Origin: Loripinus fragilis
Taxonomy: Eukaryota; Mollusca; Bivalvia; Lucinida; Lucinidae
NCBI GenBank assembly: GCA_964019695.1
Contig: OZ026525.1
Coordinates: 87,310,779-87,374,778, forward strand
Direction of reading: 5' to 3'
DNA length: 64,000 bases
A program made the translations under genes and the position numbers. Each line of letters starts with the position of its first letter. Position 1 is the first letter of the stretch. Below the pieces are notes generated by a model that had not been told where the DNA came from, made no database searches, and worked only from the letters and a program-made list of their open reading frames with translations. This document shows positions 44,106 through 55,042 of the stretch, one piece after another.

Positions 44106-44905
44106 ATTTTCCAGTACACACTCTTATCTGGAGGTCTGGCAGACAGCATTCTGTATGACGATTCATGTTGTGTTTTTTTTTATAATGTTTACCCCATGAA
44201 CAATATACTCGAATGCATTTATTATGCATTGTTAGACGGGCATTCTATCCTGCCCCAGTGCAAATTGAACTTCTTTCACTGAATTGACCGTTATGCAAAG
44301 CCACGTTTTAATGCGTCAGACTGAACCGGTCACTACAACACAGATTGGCCTAAACGAAACACGCAAGAGCATTTCATACGATGTGAACTCAAAGATTAGT
44401 ATTTATCTTACATTAGCACGACGTAGTGCAGTCCCAGACGAGGTGCTGCAATCCGAGGTGTGTTGTTTGGGCTTGCTCTAGGTTGTCACAGGTCGATTAG
44501 TCATAGCGACCTTTAGCGCCATACATATAAATTTGGGATGGTCTATTGTGTACATCGAGGTGTCGCGGATCGTACTTTTCAACTAGTCTCCAAATCCTTC
44601 ACTGGTGTAATTTTTGTCTTGGCAGATCGTGTTGACCCGGATGGAGTGCTGTATCATACGGCAATTCGCCTGGGTCAACGCGGTTGCCGGGTGTGCAGTG
44701 GGTTAAGGTACGTCATATACATGGAATAGACAGTCAATGTTGACTGATACAGTACAAAAAGAGTACTTTATAACATGTGATAAGATTAGTGAGGCTAAAC
44801 TTTACTGCAATTCAATAACTTTCATTAAAACCATTCTGTCGGCTTTAAACCCGTCACCCTGCTATTATCGTGTACGAATCCTCAGGCGGTCGGCTTATAA
44901 TTGTT
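44106..44905. other. Non-coding with one hairpin
   Basis: No gene supported. 44631-44678 is a hairpin-like repeat (GTTGACCCGGATGGAGTGCT ... CGCCTGGGTCAAC) related to sequences at 55247-55293 and 55577-55618. Confidence 0.45.
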
Positions 44906-44909
44906 TGCA

Positions 44910-44969
44910 AAATGTTTGGACCCAGATCAGGACCGCTGAAAATCGGTCCTGATCTGGATCCAAACACTT
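44910..44969. repeat. GATCCAGATC hairpin family, copy 3
   Basis: AATGTTTGGACCCAGATCAG|GACCG and its near-exact inverted partner CGGTCCTGATCTGGATCCAA|ACACTTT around a ~9-nt loop. Arms are ~27 bp; this is one of the best-preserved members. Confidence 0.9.
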
Positions 44970-45116
44970 TGGAACTCGTACAGTGGTGCAGCGGCGTAAC
45001 ATTGGAACTATTGTGTACATTTGTTCCTGGTGCTCCATTGGAGCTTTCCTTGTTGTCGAGATGGTTCTTTTGAGCATACATGTACACAAAAGATTACACG
45101 ATTAATAGTAGAAATA

Positions 45117-45342
45117 CTACCCTGCCAGCCAAGAGTGACAGTGACGTCATGGTTTGTTTACAAAGTTATTAGGGACTTAGAATCGATTGATCACTTGCGT
45201 ATTAATCCTATCCGCAGGATGGGATTAATACACAAGTGATCAATCGATTCGCGTTAGCTCAAGTGGAGTGTGCGAGTTAATATTATACTAAACAATTGTA
45301 AACAAAATGTTACATCACTGTCACTCTTGGTTGGCACTACAG
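45117..45342. mobile_element. MITE family E, copy 1
   Basis: TA duplication at 45115-45116 and 45343-45344. TIRs (C/T)TGCCAGCCAAGAGTGACAG and the inverted CTGTCACTCTTGGTTGGCAC. The middle is a second palindrome, AATCGATTGATCACTTGCGT ... ACACAAGTGATCAATCGATT. Copies 2 and 3 lie at 50514-50719 and 54818-55042. Confidence 0.85.
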
Positions 45343-45373
45343 TACTATCTTTGATAATACTACATGTGCTACA

Positions 45374-45596
45374 GGGGCCACTAACTCGTAGACATCGTAA
45401 GTTGACCAACTTAAGACGACCTTAAGATTAACTTAAGGTGACGACCGTAATATTTAAGGTGGCGCTATTCCGATAACATAAAGCCGTCTTAGCGCCTTCT
45501 TAACTTAAGGTCATCGTATCTTTTAAGATTTACCTGTGTTATATCTATTCTCTCGTGCAAAGCGTGTTGTTTACAGTATTTAGAACCGACTCAGCA
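45374..45596 (+). repeat. GGGGCCACTAACTCGTA repeat, copy 2
   Basis: Begins 31 bp after MITE E copy 1. It contains GGTGGCGCTATTCCGATAAC and ends with AGTATTTAGAACCGACTCAG. Close to the reverse complement of 54584-54802. Confidence 0.85.
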
Positions 45597-45730
45597 GAAA
45601 AGATAAATATATGGGTCGCGACGCGAGAAAATCAGTCTTTGGGTAGGCTAAAATCAGCATACTCAGCTACAGAGATTAGCTAGAATTTTGAAAATTTCGT
45701 GCTGCAATTTGTGTTGTAGCTGTCTGTGCT

Positions 45731-45796
45731 CTCTGTCTCTTCCTCGCGGTGCCGTCGGTTGGTCTGGAGTCTGTGATCGTGGTATTTTCTGGTCAC
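45731..45796 (+). repeat. Dispersed repeat family C, copy
   Basis: CTCTTCCTCGCGGTGCCGTC, GTCTGTGATCGTGGTATTTTC; same orientation as 60541-60618. Confidence 0.6.
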
Positions 45797-46199
45797 TTTC
45801 TAACTACTATATTTTACAGTTAACAAGGATAATGACACTGATCAGACTGAATGGTTGCACAGGCTATTCGGTGCGAATGTTTTTTGCGTGTAACTAAGTC
45901 TGGTTTTCTCGTGGCCCATATTGTTGATATCAGCCAATTGATATCAATATTATTCATTTTGCATGAACCCTTTAAATTTGTGAAACCCCTAAACGAGTAT
46001 TTTTTGCAAACAGAGAAGACCCAGATGAAATGCTTCATTTTATCGGGGTATTTACTGTCTGTAAAGGTAAACTATCTTCAGACAAAAGAATACAATATAT
46101 TTTTGAAAATTACAACCTGTCAACAGCCTGATATTTACAATGGACTAACTCAAGTTTATTGTATCAAGTCAGAAGGAAGGCTTCATTACTATTAAAAGG

Positions 46200-46970
46200 G
46201 TTAAGCTTCGCCTAGTTCCCTGACAAGTTTCAAATGTGCATTATAAGCAAACAAAATATCTAAGTCCTGGCGGCTTGTCAGAGATGGTTTTCTCGTGGTA
46301 GTTTAGTTTTATAATTTAATTAACAAACAATTAAAAGATCTCCATTATTGTGATAGCGTACTGAATACAAAATGAACTTTAAACAACATTCACAGCCGAA
46401 GAGCTGGCAATTGAATGCTATGTGAAAACTTGAACAGCCTTTACTTCAAAAATAAGGGACACTACATCCAAATATTTTCTAAATATCGTTTAAAAAGCAG
46501 TGATCGGATTACTTGAAGACCAAGAGTTAAAACTCATGAGTACGTCGAAAACTCTGATCAGGCTGCAGAGTTCTAGGCATCTGCGGGGCTGTGTGTAGCA
46601 GTAGTCGACCCGCTCATATGCATTCAAAAATGAACACAACCAGTGGTTTGGGGAACAGAAGAAAACGACCTTTTATTTTATTTTGGAAATCCACCCACCA
46701 ACCTACCTACCACCTACCTACCTACCTACCTATGTACATACACCCTTGATTGGCTCAGAACGATTCCCTTGTGGCCATAGTCTTTCATTCCCTAATTTTT
46801 TTGACCATGATCAGTGAAAACTAACATTAAATGGTCTACAGATTTAATTACCAAATACAGCACACAATCACTGAACATACATAAAGCAATTTACATGAAC
46901 ATACACGTGCGTGTTTATCTGCTACATGCCTACATGCATTCAGGAAATTTCGCCAGAGGTTGAGGTCAAG
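46200..46970. other. Non-coding with a CCTA-type microsatellite
   Basis: No gene. (ACCT)n lies at about 46695-46735. GAAAACTCTGATCAGGCTGC with a small hairpin lies at about 46547-46575. Confidence 0.5.
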
Positions 46971-47092
46971 GCCCAATATTTTTTATTTTCCAGGGGGTTC
47001 AACTCTTTTCGGGGGAAGGGGGGTCCAATTGCTATTTCATAAAGAAACGTGTGGGTTTTCCAGGGTGGGTGGTCCGGTCCTCCCCCCCCTCT

Positions 47093-47417
47093 ACCGGGCC
47101 GCGTAGCGCAGTCGGTAACGTGACTGGCTACAGATGCGTGTCTGACTGCAGATCCAGGGGTCGCGAGTTCGATCCCGGTCCGGTCCCATACTTTCGTGGA
47201 GATTGATCATGAAATGATTTCTACGGTCATTCTCCTCCCTTCCGCTGATTCATTCAAGAAGGGCTGTTGTCAGTTACAAGCGAAAATATGTGCACGAATT
47301 ACTGGTTAACCGCTTGTTCAAGCCTGCCCAGGAAAAAGTGTGGTTAGGTGAACTGACCGTCCCGCAATGACCATAGCTGTTGACTTGGGACGTAAAGCAA
47401 CAAAACAAACAAGCAAA
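47093..47417 (+). mobile_element. tRNA-headed SINE, copy 2 (complete)
   Basis: Starts ACCGGGCCGCGTAGCGCAGT; box B is GAGTTCGATCCCGG at about 47167. The body and GGGACGTAAAGCAACAAAAC tail follow. Target duplication TCCTCCCCCC(CC)TCT lies at 47078-47092 and 47418-47430. It is nearly identical to copy 1 (26151-26472), so the family has moved recently or the body is conserved. Confidence 0.92.
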
Positions 47418-47769
47418 TCCTCCCCCCTCTGGACTTGCGCACAACCTATATATATATTTGTGTCTCTGTATAAAGCCTTTAAAATATAGCAGGCAGTATT
47501 TTTTTTCTAAAGATATAGGCTTTCATAGTCTTCGAAAAATAATATGTCGCCAAAATCATTATTTTATTGCATTCGTTCTTGGAAGTACCTCTCGTAACCA
47601 CTAAGACGGCGCTAAGGTGACTCTATCGTGACCGTAACTTTACGATGATCTTAAGTCATCACCGTAAATTAAGGTGTGTACGAGTTAGTGGCCATAACCG
47701 TTAAGGTGAACTTAAGTTGAACTTACGATGATCTTAAGGCTTAAGATGTCTACGAGTTAGTGGCCCCAG

Positions 47770-48540
47770 TACTCTATTGACACCATTTAGGATACCAATA
47801 GACTTGATATGTATTTGAAATCACATGTATTTGAAACGAAAACCTGGTAACCAATGAGTACTTGTTATCTTTGCTGTTTCGATTGTGACAGCGTGTAGCG
47901 GCGCCGATGACGCGTTATCCCAATAGTTGGTGCAGGGGAGGAGGGTCTTTCCTATCCTCTCATCAGTAACCAGTAATGATAACGGACTCAAATGCATGTC
48001 ACGTGCCTGCTAGTCAATTACTATGTAGTACTTCGTGTTGACGTCGAGTTGAGTTAACGCTATCTGATCCGATTACGGAAAAAGAGCCACTGGAAGCCTT
48101 AGTCCCTCTGCATATGAACAACAGGGGCGCATATCAGCCTGTGCATTGGTACGGTCTGTCAGGCACCCATGATGTTTTGCCACTGAGATAAAATAGATAC
48201 ACCTGCACATATCTTAAAGACATATGCGGCTATTTCCAATGCGCATCTTTCCCGCGTCTGCAAACGGGGAAAGTTGTCTGGGTCCTGTCTTTCGACCCTT
48301 AACGGATTCGGATCAACACAGCTTCCGATATTCTTATGTCATATCGGTGTTCCGACATTTTCTTCATAAAATAACTAATTAAAGTGTGTTCGAAATATCT
48401 ATTGACATCTTTTCAGAACTGATCGTCTCAGCACTAAAGACAGATAAATGTAGCTCAATCGAAATTAAACGACGTACACAAAAACCCTGGTTACGAATAC
48501 GATAGTGGCCGAGTCTATACTATTTGTATGGTTATTTAGA
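47770..48540. other. No recognisable feature
   Basis: Non-coding, without coding frames above background or repeats I could pair. Confidence 0.45.
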
Positions 48541-48554
48541 GCGGCGCACGACCT

Positions 48555-48624
48555 GACCTCGTGGCCTAGTGGTTAGCGTGGCTGGCGACAAAGCCAGAGG
48601 ACCAGGATCGATTCCCGGATGCGC
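48555..48624 (+). repeat. tRNA-like sequence (SINE head or tRNA pseudogene)
   Basis: Box A-like GTGGCCTAGTGGTTAGCG, an anticodon-arm-like hairpin (CTGGC...GCCAG) and box B GGATCGATTCC lie at tRNA-like spacing. The 5' and 3' ends do not form a seven-base acceptor stem, and the T-stem has a mismatch. A T-rich stretch follows, with no clear SINE body. I do not call a functional tRNA. Confidence 0.55.
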
Positions 48625-48639
48625 ATATATTTTCAGTGT

Positions 48640-49285
48640 GTTTTTTCTTTCTTTTTTAACATTTTAATGCTAAATTACTTCCTACACTAGTAAAATGGCA
48701 TCATCAAAATGACCGAAATGGTCATCCCTGAACTTTTTATATTGAATTACGCATGAAACCTATGGGGGTGGGGTTAAATTTGGCCCTCTTGAAAGAGAAT
48801 TAGTTCGGTGACCCCAGATTTTTATTCTTTTTTCTGAAAGGTATTATAATAGCCCATGAATTAAAAATAAATTTTCAAGATTTTCAATATCAGATTTTTT
48901 AATACATGATTTATTCTAAAAACAAATTCCATTTTTCGACAAATTGCCAAAATATATCATGCAGTATCTTGTCACAGCATGGGATAACATGTAAACATGC
49001 ACATTTTCTTAAAAGTTTGAGGTCATGGGCAGTAATTTAAGTTAAAAGAAAGAATCTGGCTGAAGATTACAAACGTTTAGCTCGATAATTAGGACTAGTG
49101 TTATTATTTTATATATTTAGAAAATTGGTCAAATGCTGTAAACTTCAATATGAGATTCTGAAAAAATAAGCACGGTGACATATCCTTTTTATTTCATAAA
49201 TGGATAGCACATGCATAAAACAAACTGTATGCAAAGTATTGAAAATATTTCAATATGGGAAGTATTTAGTAGCATATGTCCTTAA
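48640..49285. other. No recognisable feature
   Basis: AT-rich non-coding sequence. Confidence 0.45.
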
Positions 49286-49287
49286 TA

Positions 49288-49613
49288 CAGTAAAACCTGG
49301 AACATTAGAACGTCGAATTTTCGAGACATACACTAATTCGAAATAAGTCTGGGACACACTTAATTCAGAGAATAGGACCTGTTCATGATCTAATTTAATA
49401 TATGCCTATAATAACATGTCTTGGGAGCGTGAAAGAGAAGTCTCCATGAGACGTTTCTTTTACTCTCCCAAAACTTATTTCAGACAGAAAAAACCTTGAT
49501 AATGACAATTTTTGGGGGTTTATCTTTTATGTTACCTCCCAATGATTCGATCTACTGATAATTCGAAATAAATACTCTAGTCCCGAGAGCTTTGAGTTTT
49601 CGGGGTTTTACGG
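49288..49613. mobile_element. pogo/Tigger-type MITE
   Basis: Ends CAGTAAAACCTGG and CGGGGTTTTACGG, flanked by TA (49286-49287 and 49614-49615). Internal TAATTCGAA(A)TAA words near both ends are typical of pogo-class MITEs with AATTCGAA subterminal repeats. It contains a member of the GTCTC hairpin family (49424-49472). No coding region. Confidence 0.8.
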
Positions 49614-49619
49614 TAATTT

Positions 49620-50240
49620 CAGGAATCAAACTGGTTCTCGAGGTTAGATGGACAAGCAGGGCCCTTTAAATGTAACATGTCGTATCCATGCGTCGCACCA
49701 TTGTTGTTTTATTGTACCTTCTCAGACTCATATATACCTGCATATAAGGATTATCGTTGCAGCTCTGGTTGCGGCATGTGACACTGCAACGATGTGGGGC
49801 TGGCTGCGTCCAAACACAATTACGTTGTATGTTTTTTGCACGAGCAACAATGACGCACATACCTTCGAATTGAAAATGTATTAATCCAGTTCCCATAAAT
49901 GGGACACATCTTCCTAACACACATACACATCTTTACGGCCTCCCACGCTCTGCTCGTGCAAAAATCCGCACTAGATTGATTTAACAGGTGAATGAACCCA
50001 ATCAGGGACGTATATTCTATACACGCTGATCGAGTCGGTGAGAAAAACTGTTAAAACTGTTAAAATTGTCACGATATTGAATGATTGTATATTGCAATAT
50101 TTATTGGTCAAATTGACTCTCTGCACACTGATGGCGACTGTGTGTGTTGTGTTTTGCTGTCAATTCCTGTAAACAAAGTGAGCACATTCGATTAAAACAT
50201 TATGGCGATTGCTTTCACTATGACCGGGACTCCTGTCAAC
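49620..50240. other. No recognisable feature
   Basis: Non-coding. Two overlapping frames on opposite strands at 49648-49920 are shadows without domain content. Confidence 0.4.
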
Positions 50241-50247
50241 TGCTACA

Positions 50248-50298
50248 GACCCGACCCGGATCAGATCCGACAAATGTCGAGCCTGATCTGGATCCAGA
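50248..50298. repeat. GATCCAGATC hairpin family, copy 4
   Basis: GACCCGACCCGGATCAGATC|CGACA and TGTCGAGCCTGATCTGGATC|CAG form imperfect inverted arms around a 2-4-nt loop. Confidence 0.75.
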
Positions 50299-50513
50299 TT
50301 ACTGATATTGAAAGTAATCTATTGTATATATGTCACAGGGCAATAAGTTAAACAGTGTGCAGAAAGTAATAGAACCGCCTTGGGGCTATATCTTATACTA
50401 GCCTACATGTAGAGATATTAGTATAGAAGTTGCGACCGGCTGTTTCGTCTTGACCTCGGCCAACCATTCCTAATAGTCTGGCTGTATTGATAATATGTAA
50501 ATAACTATAAATA

Positions 50514-50719
50514 CTGTCGTGCCATCTAGGAGTGACAGTTAGGAGACATTTGTTAACAATTATTAAGTGGAATATTTACTGGCCTAACTCAAATTGAGAG
50601 ATCACTTGTGTTGTAATCCGGTGGATTGGATTAATACATAATTGATCTATCAATTATAACTTCCTGATGACTTTTTGAACAAAACATGACGCCACTGTCA
50701 CTCTTGGCTGGCAGGACAG
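50514..50719. mobile_element. MITE family E, copy 2
   Basis: TA at 50512-50513 and 50720-50721. TIR CTGTCGTGCCATCTAGGAGT pairs with ACTCTTGGCTGGCAGGACAG. The central palindrome is diverged (GAGAGATCACTTGTGTTGTA ... TAATTGATCTATC). Confidence 0.8.
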
Positions 50720-50724
50720 TAATA

Positions 50725-51454
50725 AATACCTGATAAGGTAAACATGTGTAATATATGGGTTTCCTGAGACATGCCTTGCGATTCGTATTTCGACAAGGTA
50801 TATCTAAGGGAAACAAGTCTAGTAAACCCCGTTAAGTGGGGCGCCTGGTTACGGCCTTATACGATTCATTGTATAAGGCTGTCACGCGCGGGCGTCATCT
50901 ACTTTTCATTAATTAACTGTCTTTTCTGACCAAATTACTGCATTACGAAAATATGGACACTGTTTAGGGTCAGTCATAGCCTGCTGTGAAATGCAGGCGG
51001 TGCAGACCATTTGAATACATTATTAAACCTGAGTATTGGAGTGGTTTTTTCAAGGGCTGCACCGGACGATGCCTCCATCAGATCCTAAATAACCCATCCT
51101 CAAATTATTAAGTCAATGGAGTCTTGGCCCGGTGCTGCGCTAAATTAACTGCTCCCATCCCCAGGTGCTAAATGTTCCTTTAGACATCGCTCAGGCTGTG
51201 AAATTTTACCAAGCATAACTTATTAACCATTGTTAGTTTCAATCCAAATCTAAATTCGAACATGTTTATACACTGTTGTTACATTCTTTTATTTTCTCTT
51301 ACATTAGCTTTTTCAATTTCTTCCACGGTATCTCTCCAACTCTCTTTCTCCGCATTGATCATTTACACTATGGTTAAGATGCACACATTGGTCTCTACAT
51401 GTTATTGCAATCTGGTTCTACATTATATCTACTCATACTATTGCATATTGAAAG
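50725..51454. other. Non-coding; includes probable 5' UTR of LINE D
   Basis: The 5' boundary of LINE D was not located. 51020-51250 (GGGCTGCACCGGACGATGCC ...) may be its leader. Nothing else is supported. Confidence 0.4.
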
Positions 51455-51595
51455 ATGACTGGGGTTGACATTTGTACTTATAAAAATAGAATAGGATTGC
51501 ACTACTGTAGACACCATAAATTGAAGGGTGTTGGCTCTTTGAACGTCTTCGAATACTATACTTTCTTAAGAATGCTGCTCTTACGTCGTGCTGGC

Positions 51596-51619
51596 GATAT
51601 AGAACTTAACCCGGGACCC
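51596..51619 (+). other. 2A ribosome-skipping motif coding sequence
   Basis: Encodes DIELNPGP, preceded by LLLRRAG, which fits the 2A consensus D(V/I)ExNPGP exactly. In 2A peptides the ribosome fails to join the final Gly-Pro, releasing the upstream peptide and continuing from Pro. 2A-like motifs at the N-terminus of APE-type LINE ORFs are known in several marine invertebrates. Activity here is inferred from the motif. Confidence 0.9.
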
Positions 51620-53803
51620 AGATCTGATTCTGACTCTCTTTTATCTGACATTACAAATGAAACCTCAGACATAATAAAACATAATTTTTCTATTGTTCAT
51701 TTCAATGTACAAAGTGCAGTTCATAAAATTGACCTTGAAACTGAGTTATCAAATTTTGATGTCATTTCAATTACGGAAACTTGGTTTACCCATAACACTA
51801 CACATTCAGATATTCAAATAAATGGGTTTCGATCACCTTTTCGTAAAGACGGGCCTGGAGATGGACATGGTGGTGTTGCAGTTTACATTAAAAGTGAAAT
51901 ACCTTGCATTAGGCGTCACGATTTGGAAATTCTCAATTTGGAATGCGTATGGATAGAAATCAGACTGCCAAGTAAGCGTCTTCTCATCGGAACGTTTTAT
52001 CGGCCCCAAAATTCAGACAACACCGTCCTAAATAACATTGAAAACTCTATTGATCTTGAAAGAGATACTGATATACCTGAAATAATTATTTTAGGAGATT
52101 TTAATCTTGATATGAACAAGGCAGTTTCTTCTGGTAAAATTAATAATATTTGTCGGCAATATGATTTGCACCAAATTATAAATGAGCATACACACTTTAC
52201 TGAGCGATCATCTTCCTTAATTGATATTATACTAACTTCTAACCCCAACAGCATTCTCTTAAGTGGTGTAGGCGATCCATTCCTAAACCAAGAAATTCGG
52301 TATCATTGTCCTATATTTAGTGTGTTTAAATTTACAAAACCCCATAGAAAATCAATTAAAAGGCATATATGGAAGTACAAAGATGGGGACCATGAGAATC
52401 TCAAGCACAAGTTTGGCAATACTGACTAGAACTTATTCGCAAATGAAGACATTGATATATATTCCAAAAACATAACGGACCACATATTTCAACTAAGCAG
52501 TGAATGCATACCTAACAAAATTGCAAGTGTACATCCTTCTGAAACTCCATGGATGCATAATGAACTACGAAAATTAATGAGAAAACGTAAAAGAGCCTAT
52601 GACAAAGCTAAGCGCACACAATTACAACAACACTGGGACCAATATAAACGACTGAGAAATGACACAACTAAACTATTACGATCCTCCAAAAAAACCTACT
52701 TTGACAATCTAGCAAATAAACTAACTTCCAGCCATAACTTAAGCAGTAAAGATTGGTGGAAGACTTTAAAATCATTTTTATCAACTCAAGATAAAGCATC
52801 ACCCCCACCCCTAAAAGAAAATGATATAATATACACAGATGACAAAGAAAAGGCTAATTCGCTTAATTCATATTTTAAAACACAATCTGATCTAAATGAT
52901 GCTGGCAAGGAATTACCACATATCATTCAAACAAACCCAAACAATTTGACACAATTAGTAACAAACCCTACTGAAGTTAAATCCATATTAGAAACACTAC
53001 AAACGGGAAAAGCGTCTGGACCAGATAATATAAATAACTATGTCCTTAAAACTTGTTCTCTAGAACTCTCTCATCCTCTTTCTAAATTATTTAACTTATC
53101 TTTATCATTGAGCAAAGTACCTAAGGCATGGAAAGAAGCTAATGTTACGCCAGTTTTTAAAAAAGATGATCCTACGGACTGTAAAAATTACAGACCTATA
53201 TCATTACTTAGTACATTGGGAAAAGTTATGGAAAAAATAGTTCATAAACACGTCTTTAACTTCTTTAGTGCCAACAATGTTATAACGTCCTTGCAATCAG
53301 GCTTTGTCCCTGGCGATTCCACCGCCAATCAACTAGTTGATATCTACAATACATTCTCAAAGGCATTGGATGATGGCTTAGAAAAAAAGGCAGTTTTTTG
53401 TGACATAAGCAAAGCATTCGACCGTGTTTGGCACAAGGGATTATTATTAAAACTTAAATCTGTAGGCCTTAGTGGCTCCCTGTTAGGATGGTTTCAAAAC
53501 TACTTGAGCGATCGCAAACAAAGGGTTGTCCTACCAGGGGGGTCCTCCACCTGGGTAAGCATAAATGCGGGTGTACCCCAAGGCTCTATTTTAGGACCAC
53601 TTTTATTCCTTATTTATATCAATGATATTGTAAAAGATATCAACTCAATTATTCGTCTTTTTGCAGATGATACTAGCCTTTATATTATAGTTGACTCCTC
53701 AGAAGAAGCATCACAAACCATTAATCAGGATTTAGTAAGAATATCTGCATGGGCTGAGAAATGGCTAGTATCTTTTAATCCAAATAAGACTGAATACATA
53801 CTA

Positions 53804-54145
53804 CAGGGATTTTTTCAACCTTTTTGGGAAGGGGCCCTAGGGCCTTTTGCTTTGGGAAATTTTCGGCATTTTAACCGAAATTGGGAAATTTTCTTCATTC
53901 ATTTTTATAGTATTTTCTTAAACAGGGACGCTTTAACTGCATTGAATCACTCTTATTTCTGATCATATGCTTTATTTTGATTAAAAGTCCATTGAAAATG
54001 AAGGCAATTTGTAAACTATATTGATTTACATAAAAATGACCTTCTGATTGGGAATTTTTTTGTTCAAATTGGGAAAAAATGTAGGCATTTGCCATTGGGA
54101 CAGGGGCCTTATAAAGGCCCCTGAGACACCCGAAAAAAATCCCTG
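53804..54145. mobile_element. hAT-like MITE inserted in the LINE D reverse transcriptase
   Basis: TIRs CAGGGATTTTTT and AAAAAATCCCTG. 5-bp duplication TACTA at 53799-53803 and 54146-54150. Removing the element plus one TACTA restores the LINE frame (TEYILLSRK). Internal repeats include AAATTGGGAA(A)TTTT and GGGGCC...GGCCCC words. A 5-bp duplication with CAGGG ends fits a hAT-type subgroup. No transposase. Confidence 0.88.
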
Positions 54146-54583
54146 TACTACTGTCTCGTAAATTAAATAAACCTGTTCACCCACCTGTAATTAAAAATAA
54201 TCAAGTAATCACAGAAGTCGAAAGTCACAAACATCTAGGGGTAACATTTGAAAGTAGTGGTACTTGGCACAAGCACATACAATTAATAACTACAAAAGCA
54301 TGGCAGCGAATTCACATTATGCGTAAACTCAAATTTCGTTTAGACAGAAAAGCACTAGAAACTATATATATGGCATTTATTAGGCAAATCTTAGAATATG
54401 CTGACGTTGTCTGGTGCAATATTACTAAGTATGAGGAAGACGAACTTGAGAAGATACAGCTTGAAGCTGCCAGGATAGTGACTGGAACAACCAAATTAGT
54501 ATCCATTGAGAATTTATATAAAGAAACTGGCTGGGAGACTCTTAGCTCAAGACGAAGGCAACATAAATTGACTCTTTTCTACT

Positions 54584-54802
54584 GAGTCGGTTCTAAATAC
54601 TGTTAACAACACGCTTTGCATGAGAGAATAAATATAACACAGGTAAATCTTAAAAGATAAGGTGACCTTAAGATAAGAATACGCTAAGACGGCTTTATGT
54701 TATCGGAATAGCGCCACCTTAAATGTTACGATCGTCAACTTAACTTCAATTTAAGACCATCGTAAGTTGGTCAACTTAAGACGTGTACGAGTTAGTGGCC
54801 CC
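54584..54802 (-). repeat. GGGGCCACTAACTCGTA repeat, copy 3
   Basis: Reverse-strand copy of 45374-45596, from CTGAGTCGGTTCTAAATACT to GAGTTAGTGGCCCC. It directly truncates LINE D and lies 15 bp before MITE E copy 3, the same arrangement (in mirror image) as at 45117-45596. Confidence 0.88.
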
Positions 54803-54817
54803 TGTACAACAATGGTA

Positions 54818-55042
54818 CTGTTCTGCCTGCCAAAAGTGACAATGACTTCATATTCTGTTTTCGAAGTTATCAGGGACCTATAATCGATAAATCACCCGCG
54901 TATTAAGCCTATACTCAGGATAGGACCTATACATAAGTGATCCATCGATTCGTGCCAGTTTAAGTGACGCGTACACGCCAGTGCCTCACTCAGCAATTGT
55001 TAAAAAGTACTACCTCACTGTCACTTTTGGTTGGCACGACAG
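54818..55042. mobile_element. MITE family E, copy 3
   Basis: TA at 54816-54817 and 55043-55044. TIR CTGTTCTGCCTGCCAAAAGT pairs with CACTTTTGGTTGGCACGACA. Internal palindrome TATAATCGATAAATCACCCG ... CATAAGTGATCCATCGATT. Confidence 0.85.

Larger units (their letters stand above)
45374..47767. mobile_element. Possible 2.4-kb element with GGGGCCACTAACTCGTA ends
   Basis: The left end GGGGCCACTAACTCGTAGAC at 45374 is mirrored by GTCTACGAGTTAGTGGCCCC ending at 47767, with a further GAGTTAGTGGCC at about 47676. If they are the TIRs of one element, the interior holds a repeat C copy, simple repeats and the SINE at 47093-47417, but no transposase. Flanking duplications are unclear (GCTACA on the left, AGTACT on the right), so they may be independent copies. 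Confidence 0.4.
51455..54583 (+). mobile_element. LINE D (CR1/Jockey group) with 2A peptide; near-intact, 3'-truncated
   Basis: Non-LTR retrotransposon on the + strand. It encodes a short N-terminal region, a 2A motif, an AP-endonuclease and a reverse transcriptase. Lesions: one stop (TAG at 52427-52429), a 342-bp hAT-like insertion (53804-54145) and a 3' end replaced at 54584 by the GGGGCC repeat. Confidence 0.85.
51455..54583 (+). pseudogene. 2A-endonuclease-reverse transcriptase polyprotein of LINE D
   Basis: From ATG 51455: residues 1-55 form an N-terminal region ending in RRAGDIELNPGP (2A, residues 48-55). The endonuclease (about 78-300) shows FSIVHFNVQSA, ISITETWF, GHGGVAVYIKS, EIIILGDFNLDMN and SSLIDIILTSN. 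The usual SDH motif reads RYHCP, so the Asp is lost. After an in-frame TAG (52427-52429; Trp by comparison with relatives) the same frame continues: RKLMRKRKRAYDKAKR, GKASGPDNINNYVLK, NYRPISLLSTLGKVMEKIV, AVFCDISKAFDRVWHKGLL, NAGVPQGSILGPLLFLIYIN, IIRLFADDTSLYII (RT catalytic ADD intact) and WLVSFNPNKTEYIL. After the hAT-like insertion it resumes LSRKLNKPVHPPV to RRRQHKLTLFY. The start codon is the first in-frame ATG and leaves only 47 residues before the 2A motif. Confidence 0.85.

Noticed and set aside
48555..48624. Functional tRNA gene
   Set aside because: Box A and box B are present, but the ends do not pair into an acceptor stem and the T-stem has a mismatch; better a SINE head or pseudogene.
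53804..53962. C-terminal extension of the LINE D reverse transcriptase (GFFQPFWEGALGPF...)
   Set aside because: This is read-through into the hAT-like insertion; the true LINE sequence resumes at 54146.
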